Under the pieces are notes generated by a model, which was not told the origin of the DNA, did no database searches, and saw only the letters and a list, made by a program, of their open reading frames with translations. This document shows positions 37,548 through 48,281 of a DNA stretch of 64,000 bases, piece after piece; within the stretch, counting starts at the first letter, position 1; every line of letters begins with the position of its first letter. The translations under genes were made by a program, and so were the position numbers. Source of the stretch: Alteromonas sp. RKMC-009 (lineage in GTDB: Bacteria; Pseudomonadota; Gammaproteobacteria; Enterobacterales; Alteromonadaceae); assembly GCF_003584565.2 (NCBI RefSeq), contig NZ_CP031010.1, positions 2,294,001 to 2,358,000 on the forward strand. Direction: 5' to 3'.

Positions 37548-38507
37548 ATGGGACTACTGGTAGACGGTAAATGGCAGGACAAATGGTACGATACTGACGG
37601 CAACGGCGGGAAATTCAAACGGGAACAGTCTGTGTTCCGTCATCATGTTGAGAATTCAGATAACGCGAAATTCCCTCCTGAAAGCGGGCGATATCACCTT
37701 TATGTGTCGCTTGCCTGTCCGTGGGCACACAGAACCCTGATTTTCCGGAAAATTAAAGGACTGGAACCGCACATCAGTGTTTCCGTTGTATCGCCGGATA
37801 TGCTGGATAACGGCTGGACCTTTGATAAATCCGCAGGCAGCAGCGGCGATGATCTTTTTGATTTTGATTTCATGCATCAGCTATACACCAAAGCTGAGCC
37901 CGGTGTAACAACGAGGGTTACGGTACCTGTGCTCTGGGATAAGAAAACCGCATCTATTGTCAGCAACGAATCGGCGGATATTATCAGAATGTTCAATACG
38001 GCATACAATGACATAACCGGTGATACGACGGACTATTATCCCCCGGCGTTACGGGAAAACATCGACAATATCAATGAACTGGTTTATCACAACATCAACA
38101 ACGGTGTGTATAAATGTGGTTTTGCTACTACCCAGAGTGCTTACGAAGAGGCATTTGAAGCCCTGGTTAACGCTATGAACTCTGTTGAATCCAGATTGAG
38201 TCATCAACGATACTTGTGCGGTGACAAACTTACTGAAGCAGACTGGCGTTTGTTTACCACGCTAATCCGCTTTGATCCTGTCTATCACGGTCATTTTAAA
38301 TGCAATCATAAACGGGTCACGGATTATCCCAATTTGTACGATTATATGCGGGAGCTGTATCAGTTTCCCGGTGTGGCTGACACAGTGGATTTTGCGCATA
38401 TCAAACGCCATTACTACTACAGTCATACCATGATTAATCCGACACAGGTTGTGCCGGCCGGTCCGGCACAGCAACTGGATGTGCCCCATACCAGAGAGAA
38501 CAAATAA
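37548..38507 (+). CDS. glutathionyl-hydroquinone reductase (YqjG/omega-GST like)
   Basis: A 319-residue enzyme of the ECM4/YqjG group, which reduces glutathionyl-hydroquinones to hydroquinone using glutathione. The catalytic cysteine lies in LACPWAHRTLIFRKIKGLE, preceded by the family's FPPESGRYHLYVS, and the C-terminal helical domain carries LCGDKLTEADWRLFTTLIRFD. Length matches E. coli YqjG (328). AGGAGC lies before the ATG. Its stop overlaps the start of the pirin gene (TAATG), so the two are cotranscribed and probably act in quinone or aromatic-redox protection (inference). Confidence 0.93.
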   Translation: MGLLVDGKWQDKWYDTDGNGGKFKREQSVFRHHVENSDNAKFPPESGRYHLYVSLACPWAHRTLIFRKIKGLEPHISVSVVSPDMLDNGWTFDKSAGSSGDDLFDFDFMHQLYTKAEPGVTTRVTVPVLWDKKTASIVSNESADIIRMFNTAYNDITGDTTDYYPPALRENIDNINELVYHNINNGVYKCGFATTQSAYEEAFEALVNAMNSVESRLSHQRYLCGDKLTEADWRLFTTLIRFDPVYHGHFKCNHKRVTDYPNLYDYMRELYQFPGVADTVDFAHIKRHYYYSHTMINPTQVVPAGPAQQLDVPHTRENK

Positions 38508-39340
38508 TGAGCACTAAAACTGTATTGTCACTTCATCAGGGAAAACCCACGCAAGATGGTGCGGGCGTGTCGCTGACCCGCATAATCGGACAGCCGTCAC
38601 TTCCCCGTCTGGACCCCTTTCTGATGCTGGATTTTTTCGGTTCTGATAATCCGGGGGAATACATCGCCGGCTTTCCTGCCCATCCGCACAGGGGATTTCA
38701 AACGGTGACTTATATGCTGGCGGGTAAAATGCGCCACCGGGATTCCGTAGGCAATGAAGGTGTCATTGAGGCTGGTGGCATCCAGTGGATGAACGCGGGC
38801 AGGGGACTCATTCATGAAGAAATGCCGGAGCAGGAATCGGGGTTATTGCAAGGCTTTCAGTTGTGGGTGAATTTACCGGCAAAAGAAAAAATGTCAGCGC
38901 CGGGATATGAAGATATCCATCCTGATGCCGTGCCGGATGTTGCAATAGGGCAACAGGTCAGGGTGAAAATACTGGCTGGTGAATTTAATGGCGTCAGTGG
39001 TCCGGTTAAAAGTCATTCTGTCGATCCGCTGTTTATTGACGTACAAAGCGCTGCTGAAGAGGAAGTGACGTTGCCGCTGGCGGATGAACATAATACATTT
39101 GTTTACTGCTACGAAGGTGGCCTGCAAATTGCTGAACAACCGGTAAGTCATGGAAAGTTGGCAGTACTCAGTAAGGGGACAGCATTAACGATGACAATGC
39201 AGGCCGGCACAAAATGCATTATTGTCAGCGGTGCGCCTATTCATGAACCTGTGGTGCAGTACGGACCATTTGTGATGAACACCGAAGCTGAAATTCATCA
39301 GGCCATTAAAGACTATCAGAACGGGAGTTTTGCTGGTTAA
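38507..39340 (+). CDS. pirin family bicupin protein
   Basis: A 277-residue two-cupin protein. The metal-binding N-terminal cupin has PHPHRGFQTVTYMLAGKMRHRD and the later GLIHEE, giving the three histidines and glutamate of pirins. E. coli pirin YhhW is a quercetin 2,3-dioxygenase, and other pirins are redox-sensing regulators. The pairing with a glutathionyl-hydroquinone reductase favours a role in handling quinones or polyphenols. The one-base start-stop overlap implies coupled translation. Confidence 0.92.
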   Translation: MSTKTVLSLHQGKPTQDGAGVSLTRIIGQPSLPRLDPFLMLDFFGSDNPGEYIAGFPAHPHRGFQTVTYMLAGKMRHRDSVGNEGVIEAGGIQWMNAGRGLIHEEMPEQESGLLQGFQLWVNLPAKEKMSAPGYEDIHPDAVPDVAIGQQVRVKILAGEFNGVSGPVKSHSVDPLFIDVQSAAEEEVTLPLADEHNTFVYCYEGGLQIAEQPVSHGKLAVLSKGTALTMTMQAGTKCIIVSGAPIHEPVVQYGPFVMNTEAEIHQAIKDYQNGSFAG

Positions 39341-39415
39341 ACAGGCATTTTTAAGCTGCTTTGTGTCGAAATTGTTAAAATTGCATGGTTTTGATGACTT
39401 TCCACTGACAAACAA

Positions 39416-39444
39416 TTGAACCAAAGCAGCCACTCGCTTAGTAT
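39416..39444 (+). promoter_or_regulatory. sigma70-type promoter of manC-manB
   Basis: TTGAAC (39416-39421) and TAGTAT (39439-39444) with a 17-base spacer, predicting a start near 39451 and a 44-base leader before manC. Confidence 0.6.
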
Positions 39445-39494
39445 TCAGTGAGGCAGGAAAAAGAATTAGCCGTACTTATAAAACAGGAAAGTCA

Positions 39495-40916
39495 ATGAAA
39501 CCAGTTATCTTAGCCGGTGGGACAGGGAGTCGATTATGGCCCAAATCCCGCGCAGCACTTCCAAAGCAATTTCTCGCGCTCACGTCAGAACAAACTATGT
39601 TGCAGGAAACGGTTACCCGTCTGAAAGGGATCGATTCCGAAAGCCCCATTTTTATTTGTAATGACGCCCATCGTTTTCTGGTTGCAGAACAGTTACGCAT
39701 ACAGAACATTGCCCATGACGGAATTTTGCTTGAGCCGGTAGGGCGCAACACTGCCCCGGCGATTGCGCTGGCTGCGTTGCATGCAACCAAAAATGGTGAA
39801 GATCCTATTTTACTGGTGCTGGCAGCAGACCATCTGATTAAAGATACGCCGGCTTTCCATCTCGCCATCGAAAAGGCGGAAATCCTGGCACGAACAGGTA
39901 AGCTGGTAACCTTCGGGATTGTACCGGACCAGCCGCATACCGGTTACGGTTACATCAAAGCCGGAGACGGAATTGATAACGGATTTGTGGTTGATGAATT
40001 CGTAGAAAAGCCGGATCTCGCCACTGCGGAAAGTTATGTATCTTCCGGTAAGTATTTCTGGAACAGCGGCATGTTCATGTTTAAAGCAAGCCGTTATCTG
40101 GAAGAGTTAGAAAAATTCAATCCTGACATTCTGTCAGTTTGTCGTGATGCCATTGATACAGAGTCTGCTGATCTGGACTTTATCCGTGTTGACGCAGATG
40201 TATTTGCATCCTGCCCGGACGATTCAATCGATTATGCGGTGATGGAAAAAACCGACAGTGCGGCAATGGTACCACTCGACGCTGGCTGGTCTGATGTTGG
40301 CAGCTGGTCATCCTTGTGGGAAACCGCTGAGAAAGACACCCGTGGCAATGTTATTGTCGGTGATGCCATTCTGGAAGGCGTTAACAACAGTTATATTAAT
40401 GCCGAGCAGCGTTTGATTTCTGTTATCGGACTGGATGATGTTGTTGTTGTTGAAACAAAAGATGCCATCATGGTTGCGCATAAAGATAAAGTGCAAAACA
40501 TCAAAAATGTGGTAAACCGTCTGAAAGCAGAAAAACGCCCTGAATTCGAATTCCACCGGGAAGTATTCAGACCCTGGGGCAGCTATGATTCCATTGATAA
40601 CGGTGCACGTTTCCAGGTGAAGCGTATTACGGTTAAGCCGGGTGAAAAATTATCAGTACAAATGCACCATCACAGAGCTGAGCACTGGATTGTAGTAAGC
40701 GGCACAGCCAATGTTACCATCGGAGAAAAAACGCAGCTGGTGACAGAGAATGAGTCGACCTATATTCCAATCGGTGAAGTTCATGCGCTGGAAAACCCGG
40801 GCAAGATCCCGCTGGAGCTGATTGAAGTGCAATCCGGTGGTTATCTGGGTGAAGACGATATCATCCGTTTCTCTGACCGTTATGGCAGAACAGAAAAAAA
40901 GGATGGTAAAGCGTGA
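39495..40916 (+). CDS. manC: mannose-1-phosphate guanylyltransferase / mannose-6-phosphate isomerase
   Basis: A 473-residue bifunctional enzyme giving GDP-mannose. The guanylyltransferase domain opens with [22 protein letters not shown] and has the [12 protein letters not shown] and WNSGMFMF blocks. The C-terminal type II isomerase cupin (from about residue 350, [11 protein letters not shown]) carries the metal-binding [17 protein letters not shown]. Its stop overlaps the manB start. GDP-mannose would feed exopolysaccharide, capsule or O-antigen synthesis; no glycosyltransferase lies nearby. Confidence 0.95.
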   Translation: MKPVILAGGTGSRLWPKSRAALPKQFLALTSEQTMLQETVTRLKGIDSESPIFICNDAHRFLVAEQLRIQNIAHDGILLEPVGRNTAPAIALAALHATKNGEDPILLVLAADHLIKDTPAFHLAIEKAEILARTGKLVTFGIVPDQPHTGYGYIKAGDGIDNGFVVDEFVEKPDLATAESYVSSGKYFWNSGMFMFKASRYLEELEKFNPDILSVCRDAIDTESADLDFIRVDADVFASCPDDSIDYAVMEKTDSAAMVPLDAGWSDVGSWSSLWETAEKDTRGNVIVGDAILEGVNNSYINAEQRLISVIGLDDVVVVETKDAIMVAHKDKVQNIKNVVNRLKAEKRPEFEFHREVFRPWGSYDSIDNGARFQVKRITVKPGEKLSVQMHHHRAEHWIVVSGTANVTIGEKTQLVTENESTYIPIGEVHALENPGKIPLELIEVQSGGYLGEDDIIRFSDRYGRTEKKDGKA

Positions 40917-42373
40917 GTCAGCCAATTACCTGTTTTAAAGCCTATGACATCCGCGGAGAGCTGAACAAGCAGCTTTCCGAGGAAGTGGCTTACCGCATAG
41001 GCCGCGCTTTTGCTGAAGAACTGAACGCGAAAACTGTGGTTGTCGGTGGTGATGTGCGCCTTACTTCTACACCATTAAAACTGGCTTTGTCAGCGGGCCT
41101 GATAGATGGCGGTGCAAAAGTTTATGATTTAGGTGACACCGGCACGGAAGAGATTTATTTTGCCACTAAGCACCTGGGTGTCGATGGTGGTATTGAAGTA
41201 ACTGCCAGCCATAATCCGATTAACTACAACGGTATGAAGCTGGTTAAAGCCGGCTCTGTTCCTATCAGTGGTGATACCGGCTTAAATGCGATTAAAGCAC
41301 TTGCTGAGACATTCGATGACGAAGCGGTTGCAAGCCGTCTGGCATTTTATTGCAATGGTGCCAGTATTGATGCTGAAGCGTTCTTCAACGGCCACAGTCA
41401 TATTGATATTGCGAAGCTTAAGGCTTCCGGTGCCTACGAAGAAAAAGACTGCCTTACAGATTATGCACGCCACGTTGTCTCATACATTGATACAGCTAAC
41501 CTGACGCCTCTGAAAATTGTCGCGAATGCGGGTAATGGTGCAGCCGGTAAGGCGTTGGATGCCATTGAAGCGGTATTCGCTGAAACAGGTGTGCCAGTGG
41601 AGTTCATCAAAGTTCACCATCAGCCTGACGGTACATTCCCTAACGGGATCCCCAATCCGCTTCTGCCTGAAAACCGTGCGGATACGGCAAAAGCGGTTAT
41701 TGCCCATAACGCTGATTTCGGCATCGCCTGGGACGGTGATTTTGACCGCTGTTTCCTGTTTGATGCGAAAGGGGAGTTTATTGAAGGCTATTACATTGTA
41801 GGTTTACTTGCTCAGGCGTTCATCGACAAGGAAGATAACGCCAAAATTATCTACGATCCCCGCGTGTTCTGGAACACCGAAGATATTGTGAAAACATCTG
41901 GTGGGACGCCGGTTAAATCCAAAACCGGTCATGCGTTCATCAAAGAGCGTATGCGCAAAGAAGACGCTGTGTACGGCGGTGAAATGAGTGCTCACCACTA
42001 TTTTCGCGACTTTGCTTATTGCGATTCAGGTATGATCCCCTGGTTGCTGGTGGCAGAATTGCTCTGCACAAAGCAAACATCGCTGGCTGATATGGTGGCA
42101 GCACGGATTGAAGCGTTTCCGTCCTCAGGGGAAATTAACAGCGTGCTGAAAGACGCAGATGCTGCGCTGGCGCGGGTTAAAGCAAAATATGAAGCAGACG
42201 CTGAAGTTATCGACAATACTGACGGCATCGGTTATGAATTTGCTGAGTGGCGCTTTAATTTGCGTAAATCGAATACGGAGCCGGTAATACGCCTGAACGT
42301 TGAGTCCCGGGGTAACATTCCGTTGATGGAAGAAAAAACACAGGAATTAATTACGCTTATTCGATCTGAATAA
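40913..42373 (+). CDS. manB: phosphomannomutase
   Basis: A 486-residue alpha-D-phosphohexomutase interconverting mannose 6-phosphate and mannose 1-phosphate, the step before ManC. The catalytic phosphoserine is in [13 protein letters not shown], the metal site in WDGDFDRCF, the sugar-binding [12 protein letters not shown], and the phosphate-binding [14 protein letters not shown] is near the C-terminus. The GTG start overlaps the manC stop (GTGA), indicating translational coupling. It matches the CpsG/ManB type. Confidence 0.95.
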   Translation: MSQPITCFKAYDIRGELNKQLSEEVAYRIGRAFAEELNAKTVVVGGDVRLTSTPLKLALSAGLIDGGAKVYDLGDTGTEEIYFATKHLGVDGGIEVTASHNPINYNGMKLVKAGSVPISGDTGLNAIKALAETFDDEAVASRLAFYCNGASIDAEAFFNGHSHIDIAKLKASGAYEEKDCLTDYARHVVSYIDTANLTPLKIVANAGNGAAGKALDAIEAVFAETGVPVEFIKVHHQPDGTFPNGIPNPLLPENRADTAKAVIAHNADFGIAWDGDFDRCFLFDAKGEFIEGYYIVGLLAQAFIDKEDNAKIIYDPRVFWNTEDIVKTSGGTPVKSKTGHAFIKERMRKEDAVYGGEMSAHHYFRDFAYCDSGMIPWLLVAELLCTKQTSLADMVAARIEAFPSSGEINSVLKDADAALARVKAKYEADAEVIDNTDGIGYEFAEWRFNLRKSNTEPVIRLNVESRGNIPLMEEKTQELITLIRSE

Positions 42374-42393
42374 TAGTCATTCCTTAAATGTCT

Positions 42394-42421
42394 AAAGCCT
42401 CGTTCTAACGAGGCTTTTTCG
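42394..42421. terminator. terminator between manB and the DUF3429 gene
   Basis: AAAGCCTCGTT (42394-42404) pairs fully with AACGAGGCTTT (42407-42417), followed by Ts; the A run serves the convergent gene. Confidence 0.88.
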
Positions 42422-42436
42422 TTTGTATAACCTGAT

Positions 42437-42856
42437 TCAGAACAGGAAAATCAACCAGGCATGGGACAAAACAACCACCGTTGTTAAAGCCATCCGCAAG
42501 GTGATGTAGCTGACAATCGCTGATTTATCTAATGCGAGTACCTGCTTGTCATAAAATAATACTGCCAGATAAGCCACCGACAGCACACCCAGCGTAGACA
42601 GGTTGCCTGCAAATACAAGACATAACCAGCCAGTAATCGTGGGCAGCATGGCAATCAACAGTTGCGGACCATACGCTTTTTTATTCAGGGCATCCCACCA
42701 GTAAATACCACCAAAAAATGACAGCAGGACGGCAGAATACTGGGTGAAATAACGGGCACTTTCATGCAACGGCAGCAGGTTAAGGACTACTGCAAGAGGC
42801 AAAAATAAAAAAGGGATCAGTCCGGCAACCCCTAATAGCACAACCTGATAGGGCAT
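42437..42856 (-). CDS. DUF3429 family membrane protein
   Basis: A 139-residue inner-membrane protein with four or five helices and the DUF3429 signature SFFGGIYWWDALN following the second helix. No function is known for the family. The ATG at 42856 follows GGAGTGAAC with good spacing; the GTG six bases earlier overlaps that ribosome-binding site and is rejected. It lies behind gltA on the same strand, separated by a terminator, so gltA readthrough is possible. Confidence 0.82.
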   Translation of the reverse strand: MPYQVVLLGVAGLIPFLFLPLAVVLNLLPLHESARYFTQYSAVLLSFFGGIYWWDALNKKAYGPQLLIAMLPTITGWLCLVFAGNLSTLGVLSVAYLAVLFYDKQVLALDKSAIVSYITLRMALTTVVVLSHAWLIFLF

Positions 42857-42873
42857 GTTCACTCCTTAAAACA

Positions 42874-42899
42874 AAAATAGCGCCATAAGGCGCTATTTT
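42874..42899 (-). terminator. intrinsic terminator of gltA
   Basis: AAAATAGCGCC (42874-42884) pairs perfectly with GGCGCTATTTT (42889-42899), loop ATAA. On the minus strand it follows the gltA stop by 17 bases and ends in T residues. Confidence 0.88.
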
Positions 42900-42916
42900 A
42901 ACTCATCGGGAAAAAA

Positions 42917-44197
42917 TTACTTTTCCAGCGGTGAGAATTTACGTTGGTTGTGACCTGTATACATCTGACGTGGACGACCGATTTTTTGCTTCGGATCGCT
43001 CATCATTTCATGCCAGTGTGAAATCCAGCCAACTGTACGGGACAGGGCGAAGATACACGTGAACATGTTGGTAGGAATACCAATCGCTTTTAAGATAATA
43101 CCTGAGTAGAAGTCAACGTTCGGGAACAGTTTCTTCTCAGCGAAGTACGGGTCGTTAAGGGCGATTTTTTCCAGTTCCATTGCTACATCAAGTAATGGAT
43201 CCTGTACATTCAGCTCTTTCAGTACTTCGTGACAGCTTTCACGCATTACTGTAGCGCGCGGGTCGTGGTTTTTGTAAACACGGTGACCGAAGCCCATCAG
43301 ACGGAAAGGATCGCTCTTATCTTTCGCACGTGCGATAAACTCAGGAATACGGTCCACGCTGCCGATTTCTTCCAGCATTGTCAGACATGCTTCGTTTGCA
43401 CCACCGTGCGCAGGGCCCCACAGAGATGCTACACCGGCAGCGATACACGCATAAGGGTTAGCACCTGAAGAACCTGCCAGACGTACAGTAGACGTAGAAG
43501 CGTTTTGTTCGTGGTCAGCGTGAAGCGTGAAGATACGGTCCATAGCCAGTTCAACGGCAGGACTGATTTTGTATTCTTCAGCAGGTACTGAGAACATCAT
43601 ATTCAGGAAGTTTGCAGCGTAGCTTAAGTCGTTACGTGGATAAACAAACGGTTGACCGATGTTGTACTTGTAACACATAGCTACCAGCGTAGGCATTTTC
43701 GCGATTAAGCGGTGTGCACTGCGCATACGCTCTTCAGGGTTAGAAACGTCCAGGTCACTGTGGTAGAAAGAAGACATCGCACCTACAGTGCCGCAAAGCA
43801 TGGCCATCGGGTGGGCATCATTGCGGAAACCGTGGAAGAACATGTTGATTTGTTCATGAACCATTGTGTGACGGGTAATTGTCGCACGGAAATCTTCATA
43901 TTCTTCTTTAGTTGGTGCTTCGCCGTTTAACAGCATGTAGCACACTTCGAGGTAGGACGCATCACGTGCCAGCTCTTCGATAGGGTAACCACGGTGCAGT
44001 AATACACCAGCCGCGCCATCGATATACGTAATTGCAGACTCGCAAGAGCCTGTCGCCATGAAACCGGGGTCGAACGTGAAATATCCGTGTGCACCCAGTG
44101 AACGTACATCAATTACATCTTGACCCTCGGTGCCGGACAAAATCGGTAGTTCGATCTCTTTATCACCGGCTTTCAGAATGGCCTTCTGATCTGCCAT
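42917..44197 (-). CDS. gltA: citrate synthase
   Basis: A 426-residue type II, NADH-regulated form of the TCA entry enzyme that condenses acetyl-CoA with oxaloacetate. The catalytic residues lie in [27 protein letters not shown] and [16 protein letters not shown]; the N-terminal beta-domain typical of gram-negative hexameric forms is present (residues 1-45). GAGGAG lies before the ATG. It is divergent from sdhCDAB over 667 bases, the usual gammaproteobacterial arrangement. Confidence 0.97.
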   Translation of the reverse strand: MADQKAILKAGDKEIELPILSGTEGQDVIDVRSLGAHGYFTFDPGFMATGSCESAITYIDGAAGVLLHRGYPIEELARDASYLEVCYMLLNGEAPTKEEYEDFRATITRHTMVHEQINMFFHGFRNDAHPMAMLCGTVGAMSSFYHSDLDVSNPEERMRSAHRLIAKMPTLVAMCYKYNIGQPFVYPRNDLSYAANFLNMMFSVPAEEYKISPAVELAMDRIFTLHADHEQNASTSTVRLAGSSGANPYACIAAGVASLWGPAHGGANEACLTMLEEIGSVDRIPEFIARAKDKSDPFRLMGFGHRVYKNHDPRATVMRESCHEVLKELNVQDPLLDVAMELEKIALNDPYFAEKKLFPNVDFYSGIILKAIGIPTNMFTCIFALSRTVGWISHWHEMMSDPKQKIGRPRQMYTGHNQRKFSPLEK

Positions 44198-44864
44198 AAA
44201 TGCTCTCCTCAGAATGGTTCTTTGGCAACGTTCTCGCTTAAAAACTAAACGAGTTAGTTGGAAAAAGTGGCGTAGTTTTACTTTATTATGCAGCTAAAAG
44301 TCAATTTAATTGCAAAATTGTATAATAAATATTCCAAGTTATTAAAAGTTATATCGAAACTGTATTACAACTTATGTTTATTTTATTTACGCACTAAAAA
44401 ATAAGTTGTAATTGAAGTGAAAAGAAATGGTTTCTTCATGACAGATTAACAATCATGTGAAATGTCCATGGATTACATCTGTTTCATCTAAATGCATAGA
44501 ATTTCAGGTGTGTTATATTAATACGCGACGCCATAGGTGTTGAGTGTAGATTGCCTGCTGCACTTGCGCTTGCTTCGATAAGCAAAAGTAACGCTCTCAT
44601 CATACACCCCGCCATGCAGTGTTCAGAAGTTATACGACTAAAGTCCTAATAGGGTACAAAAAATTGTAATTGTACAATGCGCTGGATATACTCAGGCGTG
44701 CTTGAAACGAGGCACTACTGCCTTGTTAATAAAGCAATAAATACTTCACAAATTGTTAACAACTCATTGGACGAGACTATTAACAGGTAAACAACCGAAT
44801 TACTCTGTCAGGACATAAAAACAGCGGGTAATTCATATCCCTACGGATTAAACAGGCATAAATT
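44198..44864. promoter_or_regulatory. divergent gltA-sdhC control region
   Basis: The 667-base AT-rich gap holds no plausible gene. It must contain promoters for gltA (minus strand; a TTGACT around 44309-44314 is a candidate -35) and sdhC (plus strand; described separately). Around 44545-44610 a run of potentially nested stems is visible: GTGTA with TACAC, and TTGCTT (44570-44575) with AAGCAA (44580-44585) around CGAT. In E. coli this region is controlled by ArcA, CRP and small RNAs; I could not recognise specific operator sites. Confidence 0.5.
44664..44692 (+). promoter_or_regulatory. sigma70-type promoter of sdhCDAB
   Basis: TTGTAA (44664-44669) and TATACT (44687-44692) with an optimal 17-base spacer, predicting a start near 44699 and a leader of about 165 bases before sdhC. 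Confidence 0.6.
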
Positions 44865-45239
44865 GTGAAAAAGCAAAGACCAGTAAATTTAGACCTCAAG
44901 ACAATTAAATTTCCTCCCTCTGCTGTTTCTTCAATTCTCCACCGCGTCACCGGCGTAGCCATGTTTTTCGCACTTTTATTTGTTATCTGGGCATGGGCAG
45001 TTTCTGTTTCATCACCAGACGGCTTTGCTAACGTGCAAACAATCATGGACGGAGTAATTGGAAAACTGATTGCTATCGGTACAGCTTCCGCACTTACGTA
45101 TCACATTCTTGGCGGTATCCGTCACGTTATTATGGATATGGGTCACTGGGAAGAATTAGAGTCAGGTAATAACAGCGCCCGTGCAATCATTGCACTGTGG
45201 GTTGTTCTTACTGTCGTTTTGGGAGTCGCACTATGGTAA
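44865..45239 (+). CDS. sdhC: succinate dehydrogenase cytochrome b556 subunit
   Basis: A 124-residue membrane anchor of complex II with three helices. It opens with RPVNLDLKTIKFPPSAVSSILHRVTGV, the SxxxxxxHRxTG quinone-site motif, and has the heme-ligand histidine in LTYHILGGIRHVIMDMG. It starts with GTG; no stronger start is seen. Its stop overlaps the sdhD start by seven bases. Confidence 0.95.
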   Translation: MKKQRPVNLDLKTIKFPPSAVSSILHRVTGVAMFFALLFVIWAWAVSVSSPDGFANVQTIMDGVIGKLIAIGTASALTYHILGGIRHVIMDMGHWEELESGNNSARAIIALWVVLTVVLGVALW

Positions 45240-45580
45240 CTAACCAGGCAAGCATTAAGCGCGACGGTGTACAAGATTACGTTACACTGCGCACAACCGC
45301 CGCAATCATCACCGCATTTTCATTTTTCATGGTGTGGTTCTTCATCACCACCGATGAACTCAGCTATGAAATCTGGCGTGGTCTGTTTACTGGCTTAGGC
45401 ATGAAGGTCTTCACATTTGCAACACTGGTTGCTGTTATGTTTCACGTTCGTGTTGGTCTGTGGCAAGTTCTTACCGATTACGTTAAAGCGCCCGGCCTGC
45501 GTGCTGTTATCCAGTTCGTATTGAACCTGATCGCGTTTGTATACGTTCTTGTTGGCCTGTTTGTTTTGTGGAGTATCTGA
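45233..45580 (+). CDS. sdhD: succinate dehydrogenase hydrophobic membrane anchor subunit
   Basis: A 115-residue protein with three membrane helices that completes the quinone and heme b pocket with SdhC. The conserved [16 protein letters not shown] segment contains the heme histidine, and the neighbouring aspartate and tyrosine (DY) are the quinone-site residues. The ATG at 45233 overlaps sdhC by seven bases; a longer frame from 45197 is entirely within sdhC and is rejected. Confidence 0.93.
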   Translation: MVTNQASIKRDGVQDYVTLRTTAAIITAFSFFMVWFFITTDELSYEIWRGLFTGLGMKVFTFATLVAVMFHVRVGLWQVLTDYVKAPGLRAVIQFVLNLIAFVYVLVGLFVLWSI

Positions 45581-45581
45581 T

Positions 45582-47354
45582 ATGAATCTACCAGTACATG
45601 AATTTGACGCCGTTGTAATCGGCGCAGGCGGTGCGGGTATGCGTGCCGCATTGCAAATTTCTCAGTCAGGTAAATCCTGCGCCTTATTATCTAAGGTTTT
45701 TCCTACACGTTCTCACACCGTATCTGCGCAGGGTGGCATCACCGTAGCGCTGGGTAACTCCCATGAAGATAACTGGGAATGGCACATGTATGACACGGTA
45801 AAAGGTTCCGATTATATCGGTGACCAGGACGCCATTGAATATATGTGTAAAACCGGTCCTGAAGCCATTATTGAAATGGAAAACATGGGTCTGCCTTTCT
45901 CACGTTTCGAGAATGGTAAAATTTATCAGCGTCCTTTCGGTGGTCAGTCGAAAAACTTCGGTGGCGAGCAGGGCGCACGTACAGCGGCTGCTGCAGACCG
46001 TACCGGTCACGCGCTGCTTCACCTTCTGTATCAACAGAACGTGAAAAACAAAACGAAAGTATTTTCTGAGTGGTACGCACTGGATCTGGTTAAGAACCAG
46101 GACGGTGATGTAGTAGGTTGTACTGCAATCGACATCGAAACCGGTGAAGTGGTTTACTTTAAGTCACGTGCTGTTGTACTGGCTACCGGTGGTGCAGGTC
46201 GTATTTACGCTTCTACGACTAATGCTCACATCAATACCGGTGACGGTGTTGGTATGGCACTGCGTGCCGGTGTTTCCGTACAGGATATGGAAATGTGGCA
46301 GTTCCACCCGACAGGTATTGCCGGTGCCGGTACGCTGGTAACCGAAGGTTGTCGTGGTGAAGGTGGTTATCTGCTGAATAAAGACGGCGAACGTTTCATG
46401 GAGCGTTATGCTCCTAACGCGAAAGACCTTGCCGGTCGTGACGTTGTTGCCCGTTCAATGATGACGGAAATCCGCGAAGGTCGTGGTTGTGAAGGCCCTT
46501 GGGGTACTCACATTAAATTGAAGCTGGACCACCTGGGTAAAGACGTACTTGAGTCACGTCTGCCTGGTATCCTTGAGCTGTCACGTACATTTGCTCACGT
46601 TGATCCGGTTAAAGAACCTATTCCGGTAATCCCGACTTGTCACTATATGATGGGTGGTATTCCAACCAACGTTCATGGCCAGTGTCTGACTGTTGATGAA
46701 AACGGTAACGACTCCGTAGTAAATGGTTTATTCGCCTGTGGTGAGATTGCTTGTGTATCTGTACACGGTGCAAACCGTCTGGGTGGTAACTCACTGCTTG
46801 ACCTGGTGGTATTCGGTCGTGCGACCGGTCTGCACCTGGGTGAAAAACTGTCTGAAATCGCACCTACCCGTGACGCTTCTCAATCTGATCTTGATGCGGC
46901 TATGGCCCGCTTCAATCGATGGGAGTCTTCTGAAAAAGGTAAGGGTGAAGATCCGGTTCAAATTAAAAAGGACCTGCAGCAATGTATGCAACTTAACTTC
47001 TCGGTATTCCGTGAAGGTGATGCAATGGCTGAAGGTTTACAACAACTTAAAGAAATCAGAGAACGCCTGCAACACGCCCGTCTTGATGATAAGAGTTCTG
47101 ACTTTAATACCCAGCGTATTGAGTGTCTTGAGCTTGATAACCTCATGGAGACAGCATACAGCACTGCAGTGGCTGCGAACTTCCGTACGGAAAGTCGTGG
47201 TGCACACAGCCGTTTCGACTTCCCGGACCGTGACGATGAAAACTGGTTATGCCACAGCATCTATCGCCCGCAAACCGAGTCTATGTTGAAACGTGACGTC
47301 AATATGGCGCCAAAGTTACGGGAAGCATTCCCGCCTAAAGTGCGTTCGTATTAA
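45582..47354 (+). CDS. sdhA: succinate dehydrogenase flavoprotein subunit
   Basis: A 590-residue FAD subunit that oxidises succinate to fumarate. It has a dinucleotide-binding start ([14 protein letters not shown]), the FAD-linking histidine in [11 protein letters not shown], the substrate-site HPTG and RGEGGYLLN blocks, and the catalytic arginine region in [13 protein letters not shown] and [13 protein letters not shown]. The ATG at 45582 begins [12 protein letters not shown], just after the sdhD stop; a longer frame reads into sdhD. Length equals the E. coli enzyme (588). Confidence 0.97.
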   Translation: MNLPVHEFDAVVIGAGGAGMRAALQISQSGKSCALLSKVFPTRSHTVSAQGGITVALGNSHEDNWEWHMYDTVKGSDYIGDQDAIEYMCKTGPEAIIEMENMGLPFSRFENGKIYQRPFGGQSKNFGGEQGARTAAAADRTGHALLHLLYQQNVKNKTKVFSEWYALDLVKNQDGDVVGCTAIDIETGEVVYFKSRAVVLATGGAGRIYASTTNAHINTGDGVGMALRAGVSVQDMEMWQFHPTGIAGAGTLVTEGCRGEGGYLLNKDGERFMERYAPNAKDLAGRDVVARSMMTEIREGRGCEGPWGTHIKLKLDHLGKDVLESRLPGILELSRTFAHVDPVKEPIPVIPTCHYMMGGIPTNVHGQCLTVDENGNDSVVNGLFACGEIACVSVHGANRLGGNSLLDLVVFGRATGLHLGEKLSEIAPTRDASQSDLDAAMARFNRWESSEKGKGEDPVQIKKDLQQCMQLNFSVFREGDAMAEGLQQLKEIRERLQHARLDDKSSDFNTQRIECLELDNLMETAYSTAVAANFRTESRGAHSRFDFPDRDDENWLCHSIYRPQTESMLKRDVNMAPKLREAFPPKVRSY

Positions 47355-47368
47355 GAGAGGCAAGTATC

Positions 47369-48079
47369 ATGCAATTACATTTTTCAGTTTATCGCTACAA
47401 CCCTGACGTAGACGACGCACCTAAAATGCAAGACTACAAAATGGAAGTGGAAGAAGGCCAGGATATGATGGTGCTGGATGCACTGCTACTTCTTAAAGAA
47501 CAGGATCCTACGCTGTCTTTCCGCCGCTCATGCCGTGAAGGTGTATGTGGTTCAGATGGTATGAACATGAATGGCAAGAATGGCCTGGCATGTATCACAC
47601 CATTATCTGCACTGGGTAAGGGTAAAATTGTTATCCGTCCACTGCCTGGCTTGCCGGTAGTGCGTGACCTGGTTGTTGACATGACGCAGTTCTACAACCA
47701 GTACGAGAAAATTAAACCGTTCCTGATTAACGACAGTAAGCAGCCGCCTGCACGTGAACATCTGCAGTCGCCTGAAGACCGTGCAAAACTGGATGGCCTG
47801 TACGAGTGTATTCTATGTGCTTGTTGTTCAACGTCTTGTCCGTCGTTCTGGTGGAACCCTGACAAGTTCATCGGTCCTGCTGGTCTGCTTCATGCTTATC
47901 GTTTCTTAATCGATAGCCGTGACACCGCTACCGAAGAGCGACTCAACGACCTGGATGATGCATTCAGCGTCTTCCGCTGCCACGGTATCATGAACTGTGT
48001 CAGTGTATGTCCGAAAGGATTGAACCCGACAAAAGCTATCGGCCAGATTAAGTCGATGCTTTTACAACGGGCTGTTTAG
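47369..48079 (+). CDS. sdhB: succinate dehydrogenase iron-sulfur subunit
   Basis: A 236-residue electron carrier between SdhA and the membrane quinone. The plant-type 2Fe-2S site is SCREGVCGSDGMNMNGKNGLAC, and the C-terminal 4Fe-4S and 3Fe-4S clusters use CILCACCSTSCPSFWWN and CHGIMNCVSVCPKGLNP. It ends the sdhCDAB set and is followed by a terminator before sucA. Confidence 0.97.
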   Translation: MQLHFSVYRYNPDVDDAPKMQDYKMEVEEGQDMMVLDALLLLKEQDPTLSFRRSCREGVCGSDGMNMNGKNGLACITPLSALGKGKIVIRPLPGLPVVRDLVVDMTQFYNQYEKIKPFLINDSKQPPAREHLQSPEDRAKLDGLYECILCACCSTSCPSFWWNPDKFIGPAGLLHAYRFLIDSRDTATEERLNDLDDAFSVFRCHGIMNCVSVCPKGLNPTKAIGQIKSMLLQRAV

Positions 48080-48127
48080 TACAAATTTCTGTCACTTTTT
48101 TAGTTTCAGATTGCAATTAGCTAAATG

Positions 48128-48156
48128 GCCATCCATCGAGGATGGCTATTTTTTTA
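48128..48156 (+). terminator. intrinsic terminator of sdhCDAB
   Basis: GCCATCC (48128-48134) pairs with GGATGGC (48140-48146), followed by TATTTTTTTA. The same arrangement in E. coli allows some readthrough into sucABCD. Between here and sucA, TAATAT (48231-48236) with TTGGTT 19 bases upstream is a possible separate sucA promoter. Confidence 0.8.
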
Positions 48157-48281
48157 TATATACGGCATAAACGGTTGGTTTTTATTCACAATATGATCAT
48201 AACTATTGGTTCTTATGAAAATAACCGTCATAATATAACACCGTGTTAAAGAATATTTCCTAAACGTAGCAAGGCACAATA

